A stretch of DNA of 64,000 nt, taken from the NCBI GenBank assembly GCA_964030475.1, contig CAXIPT010000038.1, forward strand, positions 41,375 to 105,374. The letters run 5' to 3'. Source of the DNA: Tethya wilhelma. Taxonomy: Eukaryota; Porifera; Demospongiae; Tethyida; Tethyidae. Numbering within the stretch: position 1 is the stretch's first letter; the number at the start of each line of letters is the position of its first letter. The translations under genes were made by a program, and so were the position numbers. Of the stretch, positions 33,776-44,432 are shown piece by piece. The notes beneath the pieces are model-generated. The model was not told the origin of the DNA and did not search any database. It worked only from the letters and a program-made list of their open reading frames with translations.

Positions 33776-35323
33776 AATATATAATAATATTGGCAAGAGA
33801 ACCAGATCCACAAGGCAACATACATTACATACACATGCACCTATAGAAAACAAATAGCCCTTCTCACCGTAACTGAGCAGGCTTGATGGAGAGTGCAATC
33901 CTGCCAAACTTCAATGAAACTGCCTTCCTCTTCGCTCTTGTGGGCACATTTTCTGGAACAACTGTATCACAGGTAAACACTGAAATTCACATCCCTAGGG
34001 GTTCGGAACACAATGCTACATTCCCTCCAGCTGAGTAGGTTAGTAAAGCTGCAGGAACACAAAGGCCTTCAGAAAGTTTCCGGACATACTTGTATTTCTA
34101 CTGTGCATTTGTCAGAGAGAAATCACCAAGAGAAATAGGATCAAATGTTGTAGAAGTACACTGTTCAGCTGTTGAAGCATTGATGGACGAGATTCAGTCA
34201 CTGAAATGAGAGGTTTTCATCAATCTTGCGACAAGGGATGGTTTGAGAATGGGACTTCTTCATTCTTCTCGGAGAGGTAGTCTGCATAACTCTCCCAAAC
34301 TTCCGGCCAGTGTAAACATGGACCACTTTGGAATTTTCCAATAGGAGCACATCAACAGGGAGAATAGCTGAGAAGACAATCCTCGGATTTTGAAAGCTCT
34401 GGCTTGTTGTACCCGTGGAACTGCTTAAAAACTTCGGGGATATTACACGATCTATCAGCCAAAGTTTCTTGATTGTCATCTATGTACCAAAGAACATTAC
34501 ACAAAGCCTTGATCAATTACTTTCCTACAACATCAGCTTCGCTCTTGGCAGCTTTAAGTCCAATCCCTCAAAAAGGCCAACAACAGCATTGAAAAGGTCA
34601 TCCTTTCTGGAATTCATGATGGAAAGGACATTTCATTTTGTGAGCTCATCAATACTAAAAAGGCATTTCTTGGAGGAGGCCTAGAAGAACTGTCACCTTG
34701 TTCACATCTTCTACAACTGAGAATTTCACAAATTGGCCAAATTGACTAGCCACATCTTGAACAAGCAAGTCTGAGTTAGTTTCATCTAGAGATGTTTTTG
34801 ACAGCCCAACATAGCAACATTTGAGACTCATGTTAGGATTAAGAAGCTTTTTGATGACTCTGTTCATGAAGAGTAACTTGAAAGATTCTTCAGGAGAGTT
34901 GACTTCGAGTATTTGCCACGCTAGTAGCGTTGAGTGTTTGTTTTCACTAAAAACAGTCACATTGACCAGCACCATCTGTTGAAATGGTAAAAATATGGGT
35001 GATTTCGTGTTCTAAAAGATATTAGGCACTTTTGCCTATGATTACACCAATAAAAAAAAAGATATAAAATCAACAAGAACTCCTTCCCCACGAGACAAAC
35101 AGCACATGGTGTGCATGCGCAGTAGTACAGTTGAGAAAATTGCATCCTGTACAAAATCCATGTGGGCTGAAATACATGGTGATGAGAAACTACAAATCAA
35201 TTTGGAGTGGCCTTACTGATAGTATAACAATAATATAAGCTATAGTATCCATGGTGATAGTGTACAAGTAACTACTATATACACACAAACTCAAATGTGA
35301 TTAGTACAATTATGAAAAAATGA

Positions 35324-35395
35324 GAACAAACAAGTACAAAAAACAATGTAATGGGACATAGGAATAGCCAAATCGTAAAAGAAAGCAATCAAGAA
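35324..35395. repeat. foldback repeat family B, left-arm fragment
   Basis: 'caagtacaaaaaacaatgtaatgggac' to 'aatcgtaaaagaaagcaa' matches the left arm of copy 5; no right arm follows. Confidence 0.6.
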
Positions 35396-35399
35396 TTTG

Positions 35400-38255
35400 A
35401 AATTTCATGTTCTAATTAAATGAATAAAACTTTTAACAAATAAATTTTTGTGTACAGTTATAATTTAGCAATTCTTGACCTAATCACAAAAATCGCTAAA
35501 ATTATATGCTTTTAAAATTTATGACAATAAGGTATTGTACTCTACTGCCCTCTGAGTGCAAGCAGACATCCAAGTGAAGTCTGACTCATGCACTACAGAT
35601 GACCCTGAGGTACAAAAGTTTGAGTCTGGTCCCACTTTTTTCTTCACTAAGAACGCTTGGCAACAGCTAGGTGTCCAGCCATCACTTCCGTTATATACTG
35701 TGCTCTTGGAGTGAGATTTGGCATTTTGTATGATATTGACTCAGCTTGCATGAGAGAAAGCTTGTTTATTCTTTGCCTTCCTTCTTGTCTTTCTTTTCCT
35801 TCTTTGCTACTGGCATATACTAGAGGAATCAATGGCTCTTGGTGAAGAAAAGTCCAGCTGACTACTACCCTAATTATTAAGGCTCACCAACCAATCATTG
35901 CCTTGCAGCACGATCAACCCCAACTCTACTCCAGTGAATATGCACGACTTCTTAATTTAGCTGTCCACTGAGCATTCTCAAGTTTGAGGTCTTTCACCAG
36001 TATATGCATAAACAAACTGGCAGAGGGATGCCATACTTTTGTAGCATGGTATATATACCAGGACAAAGACTAATATGTCAGCACCTTATTGTAATTCACC
36101 ACCCACAAAGAGGGGAGGGGCAAGAGGAGTGGGATTGACACACACACATAAAATATTATAAACAATAATTATTAACAAATACAAGACTAATTAAACGAGT
36201 TCTATGAGAAATACAAGCCGACAAAACATCATAATTAGATCAATCCTGGGTATTCAAGACTGTGGCAATCCTATAGCTGTCAAGTGCTCACAGAATCACT
36301 TTAGTGATCAGAGCCAATCTTCACACCAGAGCTGCATGCATATGCTAACCTTCACTGAAGACCAGGAACATAAAACCATTGACGTTGGGTCACTATAATA
36401 CGAAGGGCTCAGAACCATAATTTCATGTCTAACCTACACAGTTTTCAGAGATATATAAGAGTATATATAGTTTTTGTTTGACAAAAAATCCAGCCATATT
36501 AACAAGTTATATAAGTTTTCACACAAACTTAGGAATGACCCGTGTAGAAGTGTGGTAAACACATTTTAACAGGGTGCCAACCCTCTTCCTGCCCTTCCTA
36601 GCAACTGGGTAGTCTTCAGCACAAGAAGCACAAGGCACACAAGCTTCTGCCATTGTAAAAGGCTTGTTAGAACTTGCAACATACCATGTGAGTGATGTCA
36701 TTGGTTTACTCCTATCTCATTGGTCAATTGTGTGTTTGACCACTATGCCACAAGAAATTGAGCTATATATAGTTTTGCAGAAATCAATTTAAAATACTTG
36801 TAGTTTTTAACAAGAAGTGCAAAGCGTATAATTTATCCACATGACTTGCCTATGTATATATACGTTGCGCATGTTGCCTTAGAGAATTGCTTCTTTTTTT
36901 GTTCAATTTTATTTTACTCACATCTAGCTTTCTCAAAGTTTGTAGATAATCGGAATGAGGCTAGTTTTAGTTTTTAACTTCTTCTCTTTACAGCACTGCA
37001 TATGCATGCTTATATTCCTACACTGAGATTTTATCAAACTTTTGCTGCTTGTCATTTGTAGCTTAATTACACTGTGAGTGAGTTTACAAGGACATGACTA
37101 TAACATGATAGTACATGACACAGTCATGGCAGATTTGCTGTGAAATTCATGATCACCATTTCAGCTACCTGCAAGTAACTATATCAGTCAACTGATGTAT
37201 ATGGAAAGGGGGAGTGCAAAACAGTGCACGCATGATTAGACAACGCAGTCATGCATTAAATTAGATTTCCTCTGGAATTCTATGTTGCTGGTTTCGGAGA
37301 AATAATCTTCATGGGAGTGAAAGACAAATCCTATTGAGCTATATAAAATCATTTATAGCAATTGTAATGCATAAGTCAGTACTTATATTCAGGATTGTAT
37401 ATACAATTATTATAGTTCTTAAGGTAGCTATATTACAATTGTTATGTTATACAGATAAAATTATACAGATAATAATCGCGAGGACGATAATTATCAATAG
37501 TTTCTTGACTTATACAGTTATACTGAAGAGAAGAAACCATTGCAAGAAACTCCCAGCTGCAGCTGACACTGAAACAAGAAGGGTAAGAATACTATAAATT
37601 ACTTAACTTAATTGTCATTGTAAAGATGTCGCCATCGATCTACATAATAATTTATTCATAGTTGGTACGCATGCGCACCTAGCTAGGGTTATGTAGTCTA
37701 TTTGTCTGTGTGTTTCACGGTTCTAACTATAACTACCTCAAGAATGACAGCTCCAGTCTTCAAAAGTGGGATACTGTATTAATTCTAATTTAACCAACAC
37801 TCTCTACTTAGGAAACAGATTTAATTAAGAGTCTTTAATAATATTGGACACATACTTCAAATATCTGAACACGTGTTTCTGAAAATTTATTTCTGCTCAA
37901 AGAGACAGTGAAGTGTAACTTGAATCATGAAAGTGGAGAGTGCATGGAGAGCAAAGCACTACGGAATTGCTGTCCATTGGTGCTTGTGCATCGTATGGCT
38001 GAATTACAAACGATTATGTACACTTTCTGTTTATAAAACATGGTAACATATGGAAGATAAATGAGCTAGTAAACTTTGGAATGTTCCTTTGGAGCATGAC
38101 CAACTGTCTTTCCGAGTATGCGTAAAGTAAAGTATGCGGTAAATCAGTTGCAAAATAAGTGGAAGGATGAAGGGGTCACCACCACCTCTTATACAAATTA
38201 ATCAACCACGACTAGTTACGTTATACTTCACATAATCGTGAGATTATTTTTATTA
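35400..38255. other. long stretch without a recognisable gene
   Basis: Only short, random-looking frames. A family A right-arm fragment is visible at about 36955-37062 ('ttacagcactgcatatg... cttttgctgcttgtc'). Nothing else can be assigned. Confidence 0.5.
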
Positions 38256-38503
38256 AAGGAACTGTGTCACTATATAAGCACTGTTTTGTTACCAAAAATA
38301 AAATGCGTGACGTTTTGTGACATTTTTTGTTGACAAATGCGCAATATACGTACATACACGGGGCTCATACCCGGGTGTGGTACCCAGATCGCGCAAGAAA
38401 CAAAACAAAAAACGTCACAAACGGTCATAGAACATCATAAAATGTCACACATTTTATTTTTAGTAACAAAACACCGCTTATATAGTGACACGTACAGTTC
38501 CTT
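38256..38503. mobile_element. MITE with AAGGAACTGT ends
   Basis: The left end (AAGGAACTGTGTCACTATAT... GTTACCAAAAATAAAATG) and right end (CATTTTATTTTTAGTAAC... ATATAGTGACACGTACAGTTCCTT) are inverse over about 50 bases, with a short interior near CCCGGGTGTGG. The target duplication is not clear. Non-coding. Confidence 0.75.
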
Positions 38504-38539
38504 ATATGATTTTTTTGAAAATTGTGTGAAAGCTTGAAC

Positions 38540-38720
38540 CTGAAACACTATCAGTGTGGTAAAATGTAATGGAACAAGCATGTCTAAATTTTGGCCTGTG
38601 ACTACTTCATCTTTATTCTTGATCCCTCATATAATTATATATAGATCCTCAGTGTCATATACAAATGCAATGATCTGTATATATAATAGCGTGATGCACA
38701 TATTCAGAATTGAGACTGAT
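38540..38720. repeat. foldback repeat family A, left-arm fragment
   Basis: 'cagtgtggtaaaatgtaatggaacaagcatgtc', then 'gtgactacttcat' and 'ttcttgatccct', match the left arm of copy 1 (10850-10940). Confidence 0.6.
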
Positions 38721-39830
38721 ATCATTAGATTCAGTGCAACAAGAGCATTCAAACGATATCCATGTTACGTTGTTATGGTTTGCTAAACGAATAGGCCAAA
38801 CTAGCACCTCACCCATAACAATATCAGTGAGACTATTACCAGTAAGACTTGTACATGCATGCAGGTGTAATATCAGCTAAAAGATGGCAATCTATATAAT
38901 TATCATTTGAAAGCTTATTTCATGCTGGATATAATAAAATAAGTTTTATTGTCATACTTCAAACCATTGAATGAAAATTATCACAAAAGTGAGCTCAGTA
39001 CAAGAAAACACCTAAAAACACCTTGTGTATATTCGAGAGTAGGAAGGTCGTACAGAATTGAGACTTATACTTTTACAATCAGTAAAATAAGAGCATTCAA
39101 ATGATATCCATTTTGTTATGATTTGCTAACTTAACAAGCACCTCATCCATAAGCACAGAATATCTATTACGGGTAAGAATTGTACAGGGGTTATGAATTG
39201 AACCAACTTCATATATTCCAGTGGCGTAGGGAGGGGGGGTGCTTTGGGTGCTCGAGCACCCCCTTTGCCGCTGACCGGAAGCGCAAAAATATTTAATAAT
39301 TGGATTTATCAATAAGTAATAAAGCCTTTAGAATCACTTTTTCTTACTTGTTTGTTGTTAGAAGCTATTTTCCAAGCTCATTTATGTCTAAGCTCTTGAT
39401 AAACAAACTTCAGAACCGTTTAGTTCACGCTAGATTGATCGAAAGCGCTCAGCAGTTTGCTTTCAGCAATAGTTCAAAGGTCACGATATTGATCACGTGA
39501 CCCAAAAGTGGGCGTGGCACCCTAAAATTTTCGGCGCGCTGCGCGCGCACAATTCTAGCACCCTCTTACTCTAAATCCTGGCTACGCCCCTGTATTCTAT
39601 ACATTTATCTCTGAGATGGCAAGCTATATATACATCATTTGAAAGTGCAATTTTATGCTAGTTAAATCAGTACAAGCTATATTTAAATACAACAAATGAT
39701 TGACTATAATTATAGTGTAGTTAGTACTAAAAAACACCTTGTCAATGGATACCATTTGAATGCTCTCATCGCACCGAGTGTAGTGGCAAAAGTCTCAATT
39801 CCATACAACTTTTTTACTCGATCTCAAAAA
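38700..39830. repeat. duplicated/inverted repeat upstream of the second membrane-protein copy
   Basis: A block with 'gaattgagact...agagcattcaaacgatatcca' near 38705-38763 recurs near 39055-39110 and, inverted, near 39745-39812 ('tggataccatttgaatgctct... gtctcaattcc'). A MITE (39219-39592) lies between the latter two. Confidence 0.55.
39219..39592. mobile_element. MITE with CAGTGGCGTAG ends and TATTC target duplication
   Basis: Left end CAGTGGCGTAGGGAGGG; right end GGCTACGCCCCTG is its imperfect inverse. TATTC flanks both sides (39214-39218 and 39593-39597). The interior contains a GCGCGC-rich patch. A small reading frame inside is not convincing. Related in style to 18194-18573. Confidence 0.75.
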
Positions 39831-42168
39831 ATACACTAAGTTAATACTTATTAATTTGTTTAAAATTCAAACATTAATCACACACATGCATGCACACAGT
39901 TTCTAAAGCAACGGTTATAGTCAGACACTTCAAGACTTTTCAAGTTGAAAAAATGGTGGCCCAGCAGTTAGCTATCATTGTCGCCACCTTAGGATTTATT
40001 GCTTCAACTGACAGCGTTTTAGCACAAATATACCATGTCATATCAGACCACACCCTCTGTCCCACTGAGACCACACCCACTGGTAGTGGATCACTTCCTG
40101 TCATACCTACTGACCATTTCTCCTTGGATGAAGACACAATATATTGCTTGAATCTTACTAAATACACACAAATTTGGTTTGCAAATACTACCAACGATTC
40201 CAACATTACACTGATCTTTGAGCCTGCTCAACATTTTCTTGATTTTCGTCTTCAGATACAGAATGCCAACAAACTAGTCTTACAAGTTGCACTTAAAAAT
40301 TCCTTTCCTAACGCAGTTGCTATGGTTGCATGTAGAAATTTTGCAGGTTTTGATTTTGCTACAATATCTGAGGTCAGTGTTAGTGGTCTAGAGTTCAGTG
40401 GCTGCCAGGAGAACTCTGTCAGATCAGTAGACCAACTCAGAATGGAGGACTGTGGATTTCAAGATGGACATGGAATAGAATTAAGGAATGTCAGGAGTGC
40501 AACTTTTGAAAGGATTTTTTTTATCTCTCTCGCTTCATTTAGAGAAGCTTGGGATCCACGTAGGGAACAATATACACCATCAGGAGGGGCTATTGTTGCC
40601 TTTAGTAGTAACATTATTGTTACTGAATGCCACTTTGAGGGAAATAGTGCTGAAGATGGTGGCGCAATATGGACTGACAGTGGCAGTGTTAGCATACATG
40701 ACAGTAAGTTTTGTAGCAACACGGCAAGGTTTAATGGTGGTGCAATTCAAATACTGAGTGGTAGTGTTGGTATACATGGTAGCAATTTCACAAACAACAC
40801 GGTTGATAGTGATAGTGGTGCAATTGGCTGTAATGGTGGTACAATAGGCTCAGATGGTGGTGCAATAAATGCATATAGTGGCAGCATTACTGTATACGGT
40901 AGTTATTTCAGTAAAAATATTGCAAGCAATGATGGTGGTGCGATATTTTCAACCAATGGTAATGTTAGCATACATGGTAGTCATTTTGTCGGCAACAGTG
41001 CAGATGATGATGGTGGTGCAATAGAGACAGACATTGGTAGTATTGGCATTCTTACAAGTTATTTCTACAAGAATACAGCATATTGTGATGGTGGTGCAAT
41101 AGGGACAAATATTAATGGTGACATTAGGATACATGACAGTGATTTCACTAGCAATGCAGCTCTTTGGGGTGGTGCAATGTCGACATACAGCGGTAATATT
41201 ACAATACATGATAGTAACTTTAAAAACAACACAGCAGATAGGGACGGAGGTGCAATATGGGCAGAGAGTGGCAGTGTTAGCATAAATGGTAGTCATTTTG
41301 TCAGCAACAGAGCAGATGATGATGGTGGTGCAATAGAGACAGAGAGTGGTAGTATCAGCATTCTTACAAGTTATTTCTCCGAGAACACAGCATATGATGA
41401 TGGTGGTGCAATATGGTCAGAGAGGGGCAGTGTTAGCATACACGGTAGTCATTTTGTCAGTAACAGAGCAGATGATGATGGTGGTGCAATAGAGACAGTG
41501 AGAGGTAGTATCAGCATTCTTACAAGTTGTTTCTCCAAGAACACAGCATATGATGATGGTGGTGCAATATGGACAAATATTAATGGTGACATTAGGATAC
41601 ATGACAGTGATTTCACTAGCAATGCAGCTCATTGGGGTGGTGCAATATCGACATACAGTGGTAATATTACAATACATGATAGTAACTTTAAAAACAACAC
41701 AGCAGATAGTGACGGAGGTGTAATATGGTCAGAGAGTGGTGACCTTTACATACATGGTAGTAATTTCACTTATAACAGAGCAAAAAATGGTGGTACAATT
41801 TGGACAGAAAATGGAAATGTTAACATAGATAGTAGTGATTTTAGTAGCAACAGAGCCGTCTTTCATGGTGGTGAAATAGGGACAGTCAGTGATACGGTTG
41901 CAATATTACATAGTTGTGATTTTACTAATAACACAGCTAATTTGGGAGGTGTATTAAGGACAAACAGTGGTAGTACAGCTGTTTGCATTAAACTTGCCAC
42001 ATGAACTGCAGACAATAAACCAAACTATGAGTAATTGTGGTTAGTTAGCAGATCGCAGAGCTAGAGTGAAAACACGAGCTCAGGTGATGTCTGCATGAGT
42101 GTGCACAAAGTATCACATGACTGTGCACATGTCAGTGCAGTGGTAGCTAACTTAGCCAGCTCAGAGCT

Positions 42169-43190
42169 ATGGAACCGGGGCAGCGCTTCTATGATTATGG
42201 CTATAACTATGCTGCGGGCTGGTTGCCAAATATGCAGTATGCACCACCACCTGGCAGTGCTGGTACTCGGGCTGGTGTGAATCTAACCAGTGGGACAAAC
42301 TCTCAGGTAAAATATCATGAATGGAGTGTCCCAGCAGTCAAGATACTATTTTTTTACAGAGTGAAACAGAGCACTTCAATTACAGAGTGAAAATTATCAA
42401 TACAAAAGCCAAAAGAGATTCTCCTGTGATTGACTGGCATGGAGTGAAGGAAAAATTTGTCACAGTTGATGAGCTAAAAGAGAAGCTGTGTGACTCCTCA
42501 CTTAAAGAGCACCTGCCTTCAATTAGCAAGTTGAATATGGGATACTTTCATGGCAGACCACAGGTGAAGAATTGGATTCTCTCTGATGAAGACCTTGAAG
42601 CCATGTATGAGCGTGCAGCAGGAAATAACAGGGAAGTATTCCTGTGGTGTGATGGGAAAAGTGAAAAGAGTACCAAACGCAAAAAATCAACGGAGGAAGA
42701 TGATGAAGACAGTGAAGGTGCACCTGTTACTAAGCTAGCCAAATCAGCAGGGTCAGAAGAGGAAGAGATAGAAAAGCACGTCGATAAGCTTCAATCTATT
42801 CATGCACAAACCTATGACTATGGCCAGTACAGATTATGGGCGAGAATGATCATGAACAAACAATGGAGAGATTATAATAACCCCCCAAATGTGCCACTAA
42901 TAACTGGACCACTGAAAAAAGGTAAACCTGATTTAGTCAGTAATATAGCAACAGCTGCAGTTGCTATAGTCCAAGCACTGAAGAGTCCCTCGTCCCCACA
43001 ACTAAGCTACACATCCGTGGAAGGCAATGCTTCAAGTGGAATGTCACCTGGAAAGAAAGTTGACTTACGCTCAAAGTATTTGAAACAATTGAAGGACATA
43101 CAGAACCTCAAAGATGAGGGAGTTCTTACTGCAGATGAATTTCAAGCTGAAAAGAAAACCATTCTACAAACATTGAAAGGATTTAAATAA
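42169..43190 (+). CDS. transposon-borne accessory protein of unknown function (spliced)
   Basis: Two exons fit well: 42169-42306 (46 codons, Tyr/Pro-rich, ends CAG|gtaaaa) and 42360-43190 (after tttttttacag), a 53-base intron, phase 0, giving 322 aa. The middle contains a lysine/glutamate-rich block (about 'KSTKRKKSTEEDDEDSEG') that may be a nuclear-localisation segment. The last 40 residues (KYLKQLKDIQNLKDEGVLTA..) look like a SHOCT-type short C-terminal helix pair; this resemblance is judged by eye. It lies inside the transposon and converges on the transposase (87 bases between stops). It probably assists transposition or regulates it, which is inference. Confidence 0.7.
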
Positions 43191-43276
43191 CTGTCAATCA
43201 GTATTGAACAATGTCTTGTAAAAAATTTAATGTCATGTGTATATATAGTAATATGTTGTGATTGGGATTGTCTAGT

Positions 43277-44251
43277 TTACATATATCCAGAATCTTCATA
43301 CCAACTGGTACAGTCTTCAGCACTAATGTGGCCAAATGCTTGCAGGAGAATGTTCTCAACATCTTGGTATGAATGAATCAGTTTTTCATTAGCTTTAAGG
43401 AAACTCTTTACTGTTGAGAAAGCCTCTTCAATTGGATTGAGGTCTGGGCAATAAGGGGGTAAGTACACTAACAATGCTCCAACACTTCCTACAAGCTCCC
43501 TAACTCTCTCGTGATAATGAATTGAAGCATTGTCTAGCACAACAATACTATTTGGGTTCAACCCATTAAATGGGAGTAAGTGTGGTAGAAGGTTGAGCTC
43601 AATGAACTCACAAAATCGCTGTCCTGTAAGACTCCCAACGACAAACTTTACATCCAGTACTCTTTCACTTGACAGTGCAGCTACCGCTGAAACACGATAG
43701 CCTCTAGATAGCAGCCTTCTGGCAACACAGCGCTTCCCTCTGAGACTGTAGCCAAACCTCCTGATAGCATCTTTCCTGCTGCAGCCTGTTTCATCAACAA
43801 AAATTAACATGTTTGAGCTGTACAAGGCCACCTCTGCAAGGTATCGTGCTCTCAATACCTCACTTTGCTGAATAGCCACCAGTCTCATCTTTTTCCGAGT
43901 AAAATTTGAAGTTTTAAGAAACCTACAAATTGTTGATACGTGTACATCAGTGCCTCGAAACAATAGTTCTCTTTTTAGCTCTGAAAGGTACATGCCAGGT
44001 GTATCTAGCAGAACTTCAAGTATATGAAGCTTATCAGCAGTAGAAAGTTTACTTCTTGAGATTGAAACTTGTTTCTTGTCCACTGACCCTGTTCTGTCAA
44101 ACAATTTCAAAATTCTTCTTACAGTAGATTTGTCCACACAAAGATTTTTGCTGATTGTTTGTACAGAGTGACTGAGTACATACCTTTGGTATACCATCCT
44201 CCACCGTAGATCAGGGTGGTATGCTTTGGTTCTAAATGGTTCACAAGACAT
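43277..44251 (-). CDS. DDE transposase, IS630/Tc1-mariner superfamily (DD34E)
   Basis: 324 aa from the ATG at 44251; the open frame extends five codons further upstream but without an ATG. It cuts and pastes the surrounding element. A helix-turn-helix/winged region (about residues 15-110; 'VQTISKNLCVDKSTVRRILK') precedes the catalytic core: D153 in LIFVDETGC, D240 in VVLDNASIHYH and E275 in YLPPYCPDLNPIEEAF. There are 34 residues between the last two, giving DD34E. The length is normal for the family and there is no internal stop. This suggests recent activity. Confidence 0.92.
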   Translation of the reverse strand: MSCEPFRTKAYHPDLRWRMVYQRYVLSHSVQTISKNLCVDKSTVRRILKLFDRTGSVDKKQVSISRSKLSTADKLHILEVLLDTPGMYLSELKRELLFRGTDVHVSTICRFLKTSNFTRKKMRLVAIQQSEVLRARYLAEVALYSSNMLIFVDETGCSRKDAIRRFGYSLRGKRCVARRLLSRGYRVSAVAALSSERVLDVKFVVGSLTGQRFCEFIELNLLPHLLPFNGLNPNSIVVLDNASIHYHERVRELVGSVGALLVYLPPYCPDLNPIEEAFSTVKSFLKANEKLIHSYQDVENILLQAFGHISAEDCTSWYEDSGYM

Positions 44252-44376
44252 GACCGTGGCACTCACATGCAGTCAGCACTCTTGAATTTAAATTTGCTGA
44301 TGCTGTAAGCATATGCGCATGCTCAATGTGCTAATTAACCACAATTACTCATAGTTTGGTTTATTGTCAGCAGCGT

Positions 44377-44432
44377 GTAGTGGCAAGTTCAATGCAAACA
44401 GCTGTAGTGGCAAGTTCAATGCAAACAGCTGT
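44377..44432. repeat. tandem duplication of the transposon's right terminus
   Basis: The 28-base unit ending GCAAACAGCTGTA occurs twice in direct order (ends near 44405 and 44433); the left end has it once. Confidence 0.85.

Larger units (their letters stand above)
30930..34975 (-). pseudogene. broken gene of an uncharacterised, probably transposon-derived repeat family
   Basis: Reading from 34975 downward, collinear protein fragments appear in several frames. They are 'VNVTVFSENKHSTLLAW' (34.9 kb), 'VHVYTGRKFGRVMQTT' (34.3 kb), a stretch near 34.05 kb and 'LAVDDRGHSKVTRLA' (32.5 kb). Next come 'RFMIQ', 'HYAAAVFMYQRE' and 'SCFVCLDDKHHIKVGEPGF' (32.1-32.3 kb), 'VFEPSSPMRH' and 'LFTDSGPDHRLTY' (31.8-31.9 kb). 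A long C-terminal part follows (31722-30930), including 'MSDECERGIASCGNIGEL', 'ASDCEVCSPPRL' and a CxxC segment 'CEECECWKLVY'. The Asp-containing DDKH and DSGPDHR motifs suggest a DDE-type nuclease fold; this is inference. Stops and frameshifts are frequent, and family C and B repeats are inserted at 32.7-33.8 kb. Confidence 0.65.
41976..44431. mobile_element. Tc1/IS630-like DD34E DNA transposon with two convergent genes
   Basis: 2456 bases flanked by TA (41974-41975, 44432-44433). Outer ends CAGCTGTTTGCATTAAAC and its inverse (GCAAACAGCTG with one mismatch inside) are followed by an inner exact inverted repeat of about 32 bases (ACAATAAACCAAACTATGAG... at 42013 and its inverse ending near 44369). 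The right end holds two tandem copies of the GTGGCAAGTTCAATGCAAACAGCTG unit. Inside are a spliced + strand gene and a - strand transposase. Removing the element with one TA restores the reading of the host repeat (S-G-S-I-S-I-N-G-S). Confidence 0.92.

Noticed and set aside
39300..39500. A 66-aa plus-strand frame inside the CAGTGGCG MITE
   Set aside because: Too short, lies wholly in a non-autonomous element, no domain.
42012..44370. Transposon ends placed at the 32-base exact inverted repeat with a CAG duplication
   Set aside because: Matching sequence continues outward to CAGCTGTTTGC on both sides and TA borders restore the host frame, so the outer ends are the true ones.
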